The position numbers and the translations under genes were made by a program. Below, piece after piece: positions 1 to 7,613 of a stretch of DNA of 64,000 nt (position 1 is the first letter of the stretch; each line of letters starts with the position of its first letter). The stretch comes from Phocaeicola_A sp045545095 (GTDB taxonomy: Bacteria > Bacteroidota > Bacteroidia > Bacteroidales > Bacteroidaceae). Where the stretch lies: NCBI GenBank assembly GCA_045545095.1, contig JAZQAG010000029.1, forward strand, positions 1-64,000, written 5' to 3'. Below the pieces are notes generated by a model. It worked only from the letters and a program-made list of their open reading frames with translations. It had not been told where the DNA came from and did no database searches.

Positions 1-917
1 TACTCCAGTTCCGACAAGTGGCAAAGGTCGAACAACCGATTGCTGAAAGCAGGCCATACGGACTTCATCCGTTGCTCCATCTCTTTCCAATCTTCTTCTC
101 TCAGCATTTCACCGGCTGCAATACGTCGGCGCAGCGACAAATAAAACTCTGAATGGAGGAAATCCTCTTCCACCTCAGCCATTGCCTGGCGCACGGGGTG
201 TGGGCGCAGTTCACGCTCTTCGCTCATTTGGCGCAACTGTTGTTCGATACGCCGTTTCTTGCGAGAGACATTGATGGCCACGTACACAATGAGTAGTACG
301 GCAAGCACCAATATTATAATAATGTACGCGAGCGTATGGGCAGTAGCCTTCAATTGGCTGTTGGCAGCCTCCAGTTGGCGCTCAGTGGTGGGCAATACAA
401 ACTGGCGCATTTCGCCGGCGCTGCTCAAGTTGTTGGCGATAATCTCCTTGATTTCCGCGATACGCTCTTGTTTCATCTCCTTGGCCAACGTCCAGGTGAA
501 TACAATGCCGACTTTCTGAATAGTCATAGATGTGTCGCTAAGAAATCTGATAGGCCGGACAGAACCATCCTCAAGGTACAACGGCTTGCCGGCACCATCC
601 TTTTGTATCAGGGTGCAGACTTCCTTACTTTGGGGGACGATGATGACATCCGATGCAGTCATAACATTCTGTGGTTGGCTGGGCTTCATCGTCCTTATCC
701 AACATTCGTAGAAAATGCTGTCGCCTTCGTATATCCGGCAAAGTGTCTCTCCGTCAGCATCGGGAAAGTCTTCGGATAATTCGGAAACAGGATATTCCGC
801 GTGTGTCATTATCCACACACCGTTCAGACTGTACTCGTCAGGTTTGCTTCTTCGGCTGCATCCCGCCAATATGACACAGACAAGGGCAACCAACAACAGA
901 TAGCTTTTATTCGTCAT
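1..917 (-). CDS. Partial membrane-anchored regulator (lipoprotein N-terminus, coiled coil, TM helix, start of LuxR-like output region)
   Basis: The gene runs off the left edge, so only its first ~305 codons are visible. Reading the minus strand, it starts MTNKSYLLLVALVCVILAGC, a lipoprotein signal with a lipobox Cys at residue 20. A ~170-residue periplasmic region follows, then a helical stretch (about 155-190), one strong transmembrane helix near 190-212 (YIIIILVLAVLLIVYVAI), and a charged cytoplasmic region. The last visible residues (…RRRIAAGEMLREEDWKEMEQ…LCHLSELE) match the segment that, in Bacteroides membrane regulators, comes just before a LuxR/GerE-type helix-turn-helix. Function is therefore inferred as a one-component envelope sensor; the DNA-binding domain itself is outside the window. 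A second in-frame ATG at 941 would add eight residues (MKKGYLCR) before the signal. It lies 129 nt downstream of mrdA on the same strand. Confidence 0.75.
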   Translation of the reverse strand, partial: MTNKSYLLLVALVCVILAGCSRRSKPDEYSLNGVWIMTHAEYPVSELSEDFPDADGETLCRIYEGDSIFYECWIRTMKPSQPQNVMTASDVIIVPQSKEVCTLIQKDGAGKPLYLEDGSVRPIRFLSDTSMTIQKVGIVFTWTLAKEMKQERIAEIKEIIANNLSSAGEMRQFVLPTTERQLEAANSQLKATAHTLAYIIIILVLAVLLIVYVAINVSRKKRRIEQQLRQMSEERELRPHPVRQAMAEVEEDFLHSEFYLSLRRRIAAGEMLREEDWKEMEQRMKSVWPAFSNRLFDLCHLSELE

Positions 918-921
918 GCGG

Positions 922-929
922 CAAAGATA
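922..929 (-). promoter_or_regulatory. Bacteroidetes -7 element (TATCTTTG) at the start of the partial regulator gene
   Basis: TATCTTTG on the minus strand ends 4 nt before the ATG at 917 and lies inside the eight-codon extension from the ATG at 941. If it is used, transcription would begin at or next to the 917 start codon, giving an almost leaderless mRNA. No clear -33 TTTG is seen. Confidence 0.4.
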
Positions 930-1045
930 GCCTTTTTTCATAGGAAAAGAGCAAGGTTTGAGTTTGCAAATTGTTTGCAAAACTCCTGATACAGGAATTT
1001 AATAATTTAAGAGACTGTTTGAAACTTCTGATGGGGTGTAACCGG

Positions 1046-2890
1046 TCACCTCTTGTCATCGTAATAAATGGCCCGTTCGCGGATGTAATCGACTTTGGCT
1101 TGACTTTCGGGAGAGAGTTCTCCATTGATGTACTGCTCCATGATGAGAGCACCGATGGGCACACCGAAGGTGGCACCGAAACCTCCGTTCTCCACATAGA
1201 CGGCGACGGCTATCTGGGGGTCATCCTTGGGTGCGAATCCCATGAAGATGGAGTGGTCTTTGCCACGGTTCTGTGCCGTTCCTGTCTTACCACAGACCTC
1301 AATGCCCGGCAGGTTGGCGCCACGGCAAGTACCGTTCAGTACAGCTTGTCGCATACCTTCGACCACAATCTCGTAATTTTTCTGCGAAGCCATAGTGTAG
1401 CGACGGGTGGTGTAGAGTGAGTCAAGAGGCTCTCCCTCTATTTCCTTCACCACGTGGGGGGTAATGAAGTAACCACGGTTGGCGATAGTGGCTCCGAGGT
1501 TGGCAATTTGTAAAGGAGTAAGGTTTACCTCACCTTGCCCGATGGAGATACTGATGATGGTCATGCCGTTCCACGAGCCGCGATAAGCTTTGTCGTAGAA
1601 TGCGGCATTGGGGATGAGGCCACGCTTTTCGCCCGGCAGATCGACACCAAGGGGATAGCCGAAGCCCATGGAGACCATGTAGTCACGCCAACGGTTCATG
1701 GCATTCTGCACTGAGCCGTATTTGCTGCGTGAACCAATCATGTAATAAAGGCCCCAGCAATAGAATGCATTGCACGAAGTGGCCAAAGAAGGCACAACGG
1801 GAATGGGCGAGCCGTGAGCATGGCAGCCTACGCGCAAACCACGGTGGACGAAGCCTCCGTGGCAAGGATAGACCGTGTGCTCTGTGATGATGCCCTCTTC
1901 AAGGAAGGTGAGGGCTTGTGAAGTCTTGAAAGTGGAGCCAGGCGGATAGGTTCCCATAATAGCACGGTTGAGCAGCGGTTTCCATCCGTCGCGCGAAAGT
2001 TCCAGATGATTGTTTCCACGTTGGCGACCCACCATCAGATGTGGATCAAAGGATGGGGCACTGACCATGCATAGAATTTCTCCAGTTTTGGGTTCGATGG
2101 CAACGATACTGCCAATCTTTCCTTCCAATAAACGTTCTCCCAAGGCTTGCAATTTGATGTCGAGTCCCAAACGTAGGTTCTTGCCTGGAGTGGAGGGTAT
2201 ATCCATTGCCCCATCCATGTACTTCCCTTGAATGCGTCCGTGTACATCGCGTAACAGAATCTCTACTCCTTTTTCACCGCGTAATTGTTCCTCGTAGGAG
2301 CGTTCAATACCTTGTTTGCCGATGTAATCGCCCCGTTTGTAATATTCGTCCTGTTCGATATCTTTCTTGGAAACTTCTGCAATATCACCCAGTACATGGG
2401 CGCCCACATCACAGGTGTATTGGCGGATGCTGCGCCGTTGGATATGAAATCCTGGGAAACGGAATAGTTTTTCTTGGAATAAAGAGAATTCTTCTCCAGA
2501 AAGTTGGGTAAGCAGTGTCTGGTGTGTATATCGGGAATAACCAGGATTAAGATTCCGATTGCGTATGTCTTTCATACGTTTGTCGAAATATTCTCGGGTA
2601 ATACCTAATGCATTACATAGATCCAACGTGTCAAGGTCTTTGACCTCTCGCGGAATGAAAGTGACATCATAAGCAGGCTGGTTATATACCAGCAAACTGT
2701 CATGGCGGTCGTAAATGACACCACGTGAAGGATATTGTGTCTTCTTTAAGAAAGCATTGCTATCAGCATGTTGCTTGTATTCATCATTTATGATCTGCAA
2801 AGTGAATAGCCGTAGGATATAAACAAGTACAATGCCGATGACTACACCGCCAATCACAAACTTGCGCTTTTCTAATTTATACCTGTTCAT
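1046..2890 (-). CDS. mrdA: Penicillin-binding protein 2 (class B transpeptidase of the elongasome)
   Basis: 614 aa, the usual PBP2 length. It cross-links peptidoglycan during cell elongation, acting in the periplasm with MreBCD and RodA. There is one N-terminal membrane anchor (about residues 12-32), then a PBP dimer domain (about 50-230) and a transpeptidase domain (about 260-590). Active-site motifs are present: GSTFK near residue 318 (catalytic Ser), SCN near 370 and CGKTGTAQ near 530. mreD is not directly upstream: the two tRNA genes and two hairpin terminators lie between, and mrdA has its own promoter. rodA, the usual partner that often follows mrdA in this group, is not the next gene here. 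The identification is firm. Confidence 0.96.
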   Translation of the reverse strand: MNRYKLEKRKFVIGGVVIGIVLVYILRLFTLQIINDEYKQHADSNAFLKKTQYPSRGVIYDRHDSLLVYNQPAYDVTFIPREVKDLDTLDLCNALGITREYFDKRMKDIRNRNLNPGYSRYTHQTLLTQLSGEEFSLFQEKLFRFPGFHIQRRSIRQYTCDVGAHVLGDIAEVSKKDIEQDEYYKRGDYIGKQGIERSYEEQLRGEKGVEILLRDVHGRIQGKYMDGAMDIPSTPGKNLRLGLDIKLQALGERLLEGKIGSIVAIEPKTGEILCMVSAPSFDPHLMVGRQRGNNHLELSRDGWKPLLNRAIMGTYPPGSTFKTSQALTFLEEGIITEHTVYPCHGGFVHRGLRVGCHAHGSPIPVVPSLATSCNAFYCWGLYYMIGSRSKYGSVQNAMNRWRDYMVSMGFGYPLGVDLPGEKRGLIPNAAFYDKAYRGSWNGMTIISISIGQGEVNLTPLQIANLGATIANRGYFITPHVVKEIEGEPLDSLYTTRRYTMASQKNYEIVVEGMRQAVLNGTCRGANLPGIEVCGKTGTAQNRGKDHSIFMGFAPKDDPQIAVAVYVENGGFGATFGVPIGALIMEQYINGELSPESQAKVDYIRERAIYYDDKR

Positions 2891-2916
2891 ACTCCCTTTT
2901 GCAATAAATTCTATTT

Positions 2917-2939
2917 ACCTTATATATATATTATAAGGT
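2917..2939. other. Small palindrome in the mrdA 5' untranslated region
   Basis: The arms ACCTTATA and TATAAGGT enclose a short AT-only loop, about 27 nt upstream of the mrdA start and downstream of its predicted transcription start. It could modulate translation initiation; there is no direct evidence. Confidence 0.4.
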
Positions 2940-2949
2940 GTTCGGTGTG

Positions 2950-2982
2950 CAAAGTTACATCTTTGGAATGAATCTTTGCAAA
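2950..2982 (-). promoter_or_regulatory. Predicted mrdA promoter
   Basis: On the minus strand there is a -33 TTTG (2979-2982) and a -7 TAACTTTG (2950-2957), 21 nt apart, which fits the Bacteroidetes sigma-ABfr consensus. A second TATCTTTG at 2979-2986 overlaps the -33 and could be an alternative start. This would give mrdA its own transcript, separate from mreBCD. Confidence 0.6.
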
Positions 2983-3001
2983 GATAATTGTTGAAAAAAC
3001 A

Positions 3002-3034
3002 AAAGTGGCAACCGAATTCTCCGGTTGCCACTTT
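3002..3034 (-). terminator. Intrinsic terminator after tRNA-Pro
   Basis: A perfect 13-bp stem (AAAGTGGCAACCG with its complement) encloses a 7-nt loop. On the minus strand it is followed by a T-rich run (TTTTGTTTTTT). It lies 3 nt after the tRNA-Pro discriminator base. Confidence 0.85.
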
Positions 3035-3037
3035 CTG

Positions 3038-3110
3038 TCGGAAAGAGGCGACTCGAACGCCCGACCCCTACGTCCCGAACGTAGTGCGCTACCAACTGCG
3101 CTACTTTCCG
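3038..3110 (-). tRNA. tRNA-Pro (anticodon CGG)
   Basis: The 73-nt cloverleaf folds fully: acceptor CGGAAAG/CTTTCCG, D stem GCGC/GCGC, anticodon stem CTACG/CGTAG around loop TTCGGGA (anticodon CGG, reads CCG), T arm with TTCGAGT, and discriminator A. CCA is not encoded, as usual in this group. Confidence 0.93.
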
Positions 3111-3123
3111 CTGTTTCTGGGTG

Positions 3124-3155
3124 CAAAGATACTCACTTTCCTAAGAAAAGCCAAA
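3124..3155 (-). promoter_or_regulatory. Predicted tRNA-Pro promoter
   Basis: Minus strand: -33 TTTG at 3152-3155 and -7 TATCTTTG at 3124-3131, 20 nt apart, ending 13 nt before the tRNA. This is a close match to the Bacteroidetes consensus. Confidence 0.7.
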
Positions 3156-3205
3156 CTTTTCAAGAAAAAAATCCCAGAACTGTTAGGTTTTATCGAAAAA
3201 AGCAG

Positions 3206-3213
3206 TATCTTTG
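3206..3213 (+). promoter_or_regulatory. -7 element of the tRNA-Phe promoter
   Basis: TATCTTTG lies 21 nt upstream of the mature tRNA-Phe. The -33 region is only T-rich (no clean TTTG), so the assignment rests on the -7 box and its position. Confidence 0.55.
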
Positions 3214-3234
3214 CACCCGCATTAGAAAAATGAT

Positions 3235-3307
3235 GGTGCCATAGCTCAGTTGGTAGAGCAAAGGACTGAAAATCCTTGTGTCCCCGGTTCGATTCCTGGT
3301 GGCACCA
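3235..3307 (+). tRNA. tRNA-Phe (anticodon GAA)
   Basis: 73 nt with acceptor GGTGCCA/TGGCACC, D-loop AGTTGGTA, anticodon stem AAGGA/TCCTT around loop CTGAAAA (anticodon GAA), T loop TTCGATT, and discriminator A. It is divergent from the neighbouring tRNA-Pro and opposite in direction to the mre genes on both sides. Confidence 0.95.
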
Positions 3308-3310
3308 CAA

Positions 3311-3352
3311 AACAGAGGAGTGAAATCAAATCGATTTCACTCCTCTGTTTTT
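3311..3352. terminator. Bidirectional terminator between tRNA-Phe (+) and mreD (-)
   Basis: A 15-bp perfect stem (CAGAGGAGTGAAATC and complement) with a 5-nt loop has T-runs on both sides. It closes the tRNA-Phe transcript on the plus strand. Because it lies 31 nt past the mreD stop, it probably also ends the mreBCD transcript. Confidence 0.85.
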
Positions 3353-3382
3353 ATATCTCTGTTAATGGATACCTGTTCTCTT

Positions 3383-3880
3383 CTATTTTTTGAAGCCTTC
3401 GATAGCCCAGATACAGAGTGCAGTAAGCAGGGTGTTTGATACAATCTTGAGTATAAGGGTGAAGGGATCTGCAAAAGAGAATGTGATGAGTGTCATTAAG
3501 ACAATCTGATGCAATAGAAGTGACAGCGTGGTATAACGCATGAAAGAACCTGTGCCCATACTGCGTATGCCTGGTTCCAAGTCATCAGAACTGTCTCGTG
3601 GTGCGAATAATTGTAACAATGATGGACGTGCTAATGCTAAAAAGGTGGTGGCTGCAGCATTCATTCCTGGGGTATTGCTGAAAATATCGACTGATAATCC
3701 TAAGAAAAATCCCCATAAAAGCAAAGAATACCGTGAACTATTGGCATCAAATTTCAGCAATAGGTATGTATACAGGAATGGGGTCGCATATCCAAACAGA
3801 TGTATATTGTTGAGGATAAGAGCCTGAATGAGGACTAACAGGAAAAACCATCCAAGTCGTCTGATGAATGTAGTGAGCAT
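3383..3880 (-). CDS. mreD: Rod shape-determining protein MreD
   Basis: 165 aa, very hydrophobic, with about five predicted membrane helices (for example FFLLVLIQALILNNIHLF and YSLLLWGFFLGLSVDIFS). This size and topology are typical of MreD, an inner-membrane component of the elongasome. It starts 18 nt after the mreC stop, consistent with co-transcription with mreB and mreC. Sequence conservation in MreD is weak, so position after mreC supports the call as much as sequence does. A bidirectional hairpin follows the gene and separates it from mrdA. Confidence 0.9.
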   Translation of the reverse strand: MLTTFIRRLGWFFLLVLIQALILNNIHLFGYATPFLYTYLLLKFDANSSRYSLLLWGFFLGLSVDIFSNTPGMNAAATTFLALARPSLLQLFAPRDSSDDLEPGIRSMGTGSFMRYTTLSLLLHQIVLMTLITFSFADPFTLILKIVSNTLLTALCIWAIEGFKK

Positions 3881-3898
3881 AATCTTTCTCTAACGTTG

Positions 3899-4747
3899 CT
3901 ATGGTTGTTTATTAATAGATGATTCCAAGGCTTGTTGTTCTTCACGCTGTTTGTTGGAAATAAGCAAGACATCGTCTAATGCGGCAAAGTTGGTTGCCAA
4001 TTGGATACGCAGCAAATAGGAGAGACCATCTTTGGACTCAGATATACTATCGACTGTTCCTGTCATTATCCCCCTTGGGAACACTGCAGAATATCCACTT
4101 GTGACAATTGTATCACCTTTCTGGAAGAGGGCATGAAGTGGTAAATCTTCCAGAAAGGCATAGCGTGAATCTCCTTTCTTCCATTTGAGATATCCGAAAT
4201 ATTCATTATTCTTGAACTTGCAGCTTATACTGGATTTACTGTTAAGCAATGAGATGGCTAATGAATAATGGTCAGATACCATGTAAACAATACCCACGAT
4301 TCCGTTCCCACTCACTACGCCCATCTCGGGTATTACTCCATCCTTCTTACCTTTGTCTAAAGTAATGTAATTGTCGGACAAATTCAATGAGTTGTTAATG
4401 ACACGGGCAGGGAGAGAAGAGTATCCCTGTTTGTCAAGTGAGAGTGCCAATGCCTCGAAGGTGCTATCTGGAATAACTTGATGTAATGCTTTTCTTAAAG
4501 ATTCGTTTTCAGTTTGTAGTTTTACATTATCATGTACAAGTTGCTCATTGATAGTACGTAATTGAAAGAAAGATGTGGTCTTGGCTGCCCAATGGTAAAT
4601 AGTCCCTACCATCCGATTGGCAGAAGTGAATCCTATACTACCTTGATAATTATTGAAACGGAACAATAAGACAAAACTGATTACTTCCAATAAAAAGAAA
4701 AGTAACCAGTATCCGTATTTGAAAAGAAAGGTCAGGAGGTTTCGCAC
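3899..4747 (-). CDS. mreC: Rod shape-determining protein MreC
   Basis: 282 aa. An N-terminal membrane anchor (about residues 10-30, YWLLFFLLEVISFVLLF) is followed by a helical coiled-coil segment (about 65-95, INEQLVHDNVKLQTENESLR). Two periplasmic beta-barrel subdomains follow (about 110-270) with the family signature GIVGIVYMVSDHYSLA. MreC links cytoplasmic MreB filaments to PBP2 in the periplasm. A 99-nt spacer containing a long hairpin separates it from mreB upstream. Confidence 0.95.
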   Translation of the reverse strand: MRNLLTFLFKYGYWLLFFLLEVISFVLLFRFNNYQGSIGFTSANRMVGTIYHWAAKTTSFFQLRTINEQLVHDNVKLQTENESLRKALHQVIPDSTFEALALSLDKQGYSSLPARVINNSLNLSDNYITLDKGKKDGVIPEMGVVSGNGIVGIVYMVSDHYSLAISLLNSKSSISCKFKNNEYFGYLKWKKGDSRYAFLEDLPLHALFQKGDTIVTSGYSAVFPRGIMTGTVDSISESKDGLSYLLRIQLATNFAALDDVLLISNKQREEQQALESSINKQP

Positions 4748-4768
4748 AGTTTCATCTATAATTTACAT

Positions 4769-4841
4769 TTTACAAGATACAACTAAAAGTACGGTCTCGA
4801 ATATCAAAAGCAAATAGTACTTTTAAGTTGTATCTTGTAAA
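4769..4841. repeat. Long inverted repeat in the mreB-mreC spacer
   Basis: Left arm 4769-4792 (24 nt) and right arm 4817-4841 (25 nt) are complementary throughout except for a single-base bulge, with a 24-nt loop. The structure lies just after the mreB stop (4847) and fills most of the spacer. No T-run follows on the minus strand, so it looks more like an RNA-processing or stabilising hairpin than a complete terminator; partial attenuation is possible. Confidence 0.8.
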
Positions 4842-4846
4842 TGACG

Positions 4847-5869
4847 TTATCTCATCAGGAAAGTGAAACGATCTACATTCTTCAGAGCAATACCTGTACC
4901 TCGTGCAACACTATGTAATGGGTCTTCTGCAATGTGGAACTTGATATTTATCTTGTCGGTCAGTCGCTTGTCCAATCCGCGTAGTAGGGCTCCACCACCT
5001 GCCAACCAAATTCCATTTCTCACAATATCGGCATAAAGTTCGGGTGGCGTGTTTTCAAGAGCACTTAGTACTGCTGTCTCAATCTTGGCGATGGTCTTGT
5101 CCAAACAATGGGCAATTTCTTGATAGCATACAGGAACCTCCATAGGCAAGGCCGTTACACGGTTAGGACCGTGTACTACATAATCTTCTGGCCCGTCAGC
5201 ACCTAAATCGGGGAGAGCAGAGCCTACGTGAATCTTGATTCGTTCGGCCATACGTTCACTGACCTTAACATTATGTTGGCGGCTCATGTAAGCTTGGATG
5301 TCAGCCGTAAGATCGTCACCTGCGGTACGGATGGAGTTGTTAGAAACGATACCTCCAAGAGAGATGACGGCAATTTCTGTAGAACCACCACCTATATCTA
5401 CAATCATATTACCTTCAGGAGCCTCGACATCAATTCCAACTCCAATAGCAGCGGCCATAGGTTCGAACAACAGGTATACATCGCGTCCGCCGGCATGTTC
5501 AGCACTGTCGCGTACAGCACGCAACTCTACTTCCGTACTACCCGAAGGAACACCGATAACCATACGTAGAGAAGGAGAGAATAAACGATGTCCTGTATTG
5601 ACCATTTTGATGAGGCCGCGCATCATTTGTTCGCAAGCATAAAAGTCTGCAATCACTCCATCCCGTAAAGGACGGATGGTTTTGATGTTGTCATGTGTCT
5701 TCTCGTGCATCATCTTGGCTTTTCCACCAACAGCAATCATCTTGTCGGTGTGTCGGTCAAGTGCTACGACAGAAGGCTCGTCAACAACAATCTTTCCATT
5801 GCTGATGATGATGGTGTTGGCTGTGCCAAGGTCCATCGCTATTTCTTGTGTAAAAGAGAATAATCCCAT
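4847..5869 (-). CDS. mreB: Actin-like cell-shape protein MreB
   Basis: 340 aa, full length for MreB. It is an ATP-binding actin homologue that polymerises under the inner membrane and guides elongasome synthesis. Visible motifs are the N-terminal membrane-binding segment MGLFSFTQEIAMDLGTANT (phosphate 1: DLGTANT), phosphate 2 IVDIGGGSTEIAV, and the adenosine motif GIWLAGGGALLRGL. It is the first gene of mreB-mreC-mreD. A repeat-filled 101-nt spacer separates it from purH upstream. No clear TAnnTTTG promoter was found in that spacer, so read-through from purH is possible. Confidence 0.97.
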   Translation of the reverse strand: MGLFSFTQEIAMDLGTANTIIISNGKIVVDEPSVVALDRHTDKMIAVGGKAKMMHEKTHDNIKTIRPLRDGVIADFYACEQMMRGLIKMVNTGHRLFSPSLRMVIGVPSGSTEVELRAVRDSAEHAGGRDVYLLFEPMAAAIGVGIDVEAPEGNMIVDIGGGSTEIAVISLGGIVSNNSIRTAGDDLTADIQAYMSRQHNVKVSERMAERIKIHVGSALPDLGADGPEDYVVHGPNRVTALPMEVPVCYQEIAHCLDKTIAKIETAVLSALENTPPELYADIVRNGIWLAGGGALLRGLDKRLTDKINIKFHIAEDPLHSVARGTGIALKNVDRFTFLMR

Positions 5870-5890
5870 TTTCTTTAATTATGAATTGTG

Positions 5891-5966
5891 AATTATGAAT
5901 TATGAACTATGAAAGACTTGCAATGGATACATGAATTCATGAATCCAAAATTCATAATTCAGAATT
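5891..5966. repeat. AT-rich imperfect inverted repeat in the purH-mreB spacer
   Basis: The arm AATTATGAATTATGAA (5891-5906) pairs 15/16 with 5951-5966. The centre holds a further palindrome, ATGAATTCAT (5931-5940). The units are variants of TTATGAA and look like one of several spacer-repeat families in this window. Confidence 0.6.
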
Positions 5967-5970
5967 AATT

Positions 5971-7497
5971 TTAGTGTTTGAAATGGCGGAATCCTGTGAT
6001 GACCATTGCCATATCATGCTCATTGCAATATTGGAATGACAACTCATCCTTTACAGACCCTCCGGGTTGAATAACTGCTGTGATACCTTCGTTACCTGCA
6101 ATTTCGACACAATCGGGGAAGGGGAAGAAAGCGTCACTGGCCATAACGGCACCTTGAAGGTCAAAGCCAAATCCTTTGGCTTTTTCAATAGCATGTTTCA
6201 AGGCATCTACGCGTGAAGTCTGTCCTACGCCACTGGCACAAAGTTGCTTGTTCTTTGCTAATACGATAGCATTACTTTTGCTATTCTTGACAATTTTGTT
6301 GGCAAAGAGCATATCTTCAATTTCTTGAGGGGTAGCCAGCTTCTCTGTTACAGGCTTCAAATCATCAGGAGTTTCAGTCTTCAAATCCCTATCTTGTACA
6401 AGCACTCCATTTAATACTGAGCGATATTGTTTTTTAGGAAGTTTTACTCCTTCTTTGCGTACCAAGATGATACGGTTCTTTTTTTGACCGAGAATTTCCA
6501 ATGCGTCCACATCGTAATCAGGGGCAATAATGATTTCGAAGAAAATCTTGTTCACCTCTTCAGCTGTAGCCTTGTCAATAACAGCATTGGTAATCAGTAC
6601 ACCACCGAATGCAGATACGGGGTCACCGGCAAGGGCATCTTTCCAAGCATCAACCAATACGGGGCGAGAAGCCAAACCACAAGCATTGTTATGCTTCAGA
6701 ATGGCAAATGTAATTTCGTCAAATTCATCAATCAAATCGACAGCAGCATTGATATCAAGCAGATTGTTGTAAGAAATCTCTTTACCATGAATTTGATCGA
6801 ACATGGCCTCGAAGTCACCGAAGAAAGCACCTTGCTGATGAGGATTTTCACCATATCGGAGAGATTTGGGACATTCTATAGCTGCTCGGAAAGCAGATCC
6901 GTTATCGCCATCAAAATAATTGAATATGGCAGAGTCATAATGAGAGGAAACGGCGAATGCTTCTTTAGCAAACCAACGGCGTTCTTCCAAAGTAGTTTCT
7001 GCACCGTGGTCATTCAAAATGTCTGCTAATGGTTGATATTGTGCTTTGCTAGCAACGATGACTACGTCTTTGAAGTTCTTGGCACCAGCACGAATGAGTG
7101 AAATACCACCAATATCAATTTTCTCGATGATGGCAAGTTCTTCAGCTCCAGAAGCAACAGTTGCTTCGAAAGGATAGAGGTCAACAATGACAAGGTCTAT
7201 TTCAGGGATCTCATATTGCTCTATTTGTTGGATATCTTCTTCCAAATGGCGGCGACATAGGATGCCACCGAACACCTTAGGATGAAGAGTCTTTACGCGA
7301 CCACCTAAAATAGAGGGGTATGAGGTCAGGTCCTCCACTGCTTTGCAAGGGTAACCTAATGATTCAATAAACTGACGAGTGCCTCCTGTTGAGAGAAACT
7401 CGACTCCTTCTTCGTGTAGTTTGGTAATAATTTCATCCAAACCTTCTTTGTGGTAAACCGATACGAGTGCGGTCTTGATTCTTTTAGTTTCAGACAT
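5971..7497 (-). CDS. purH: Bifunctional AICAR formyltransferase / IMP cyclohydrolase
   Basis: 508 aa, normal for PurH. It catalyses the last two steps of de novo IMP synthesis (AICAR to FAICAR to IMP) in the cytoplasm. An N-terminal MGS-like IMP cyclohydrolase domain (about 1-150) carries ALVSVYHKEGL, STGGT and GGRVKTLHPKVFGG. The AICAR transformylase domain (about 195-508) carries SLRYGENPHQ near residue 212 and the KHNNACG motif (Lys-His catalytic pair). It is first in the run leading to mreB, a common arrangement in Bacteroidetes. Confidence 0.98.
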   Translation of the reverse strand: MSETKRIKTALVSVYHKEGLDEIITKLHEEGVEFLSTGGTRQFIESLGYPCKAVEDLTSYPSILGGRVKTLHPKVFGGILCRRHLEEDIQQIEQYEIPEIDLVIVDLYPFEATVASGAEELAIIEKIDIGGISLIRAGAKNFKDVVIVASKAQYQPLADILNDHGAETTLEERRWFAKEAFAVSSHYDSAIFNYFDGDNGSAFRAAIECPKSLRYGENPHQQGAFFGDFEAMFDQIHGKEISYNNLLDINAAVDLIDEFDEITFAILKHNNACGLASRPVLVDAWKDALAGDPVSAFGGVLITNAVIDKATAEEVNKIFFEIIIAPDYDVDALEILGQKKNRIILVRKEGVKLPKKQYRSVLNGVLVQDRDLKTETPDDLKPVTEKLATPQEIEDMLFANKIVKNSKSNAIVLAKNKQLCASGVGQTSRVDALKHAIEKAKGFGFDLQGAVMASDAFFPFPDCVEIAGNEGITAVIQPGGSVKDELSFQYCNEHDMAMVITGFRHFKH

Positions 7498-7525
7498 GTA
7501 TGTATGCTATTAAGTTATCAGGCAG

Positions 7526-7533
7526 CAAAAGTA
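7526..7533 (-). promoter_or_regulatory. -7 element of the purH promoter
   Basis: TACTTTTG on the minus strand lies 28 nt upstream of the purH ATG. No clean -33 TTTG is present at 19-21 nt. Confidence 0.5.
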
Positions 7534-7613
7534 GCTATTTTTGTGCTAATTGCGAACAACTTCGGCGCGGAAATTACCTAATAATTGTTATTTTGACAAT
7601 TAGAGGGAGATTT

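Noticed and set aside
3038..3307. The tRNA pair as an attachment site of an integrated element
   Set aside because: No integrase or direct repeats of a tRNA 3' end are near; the only tyrosine recombinase (xerD) is a housekeeping gene.
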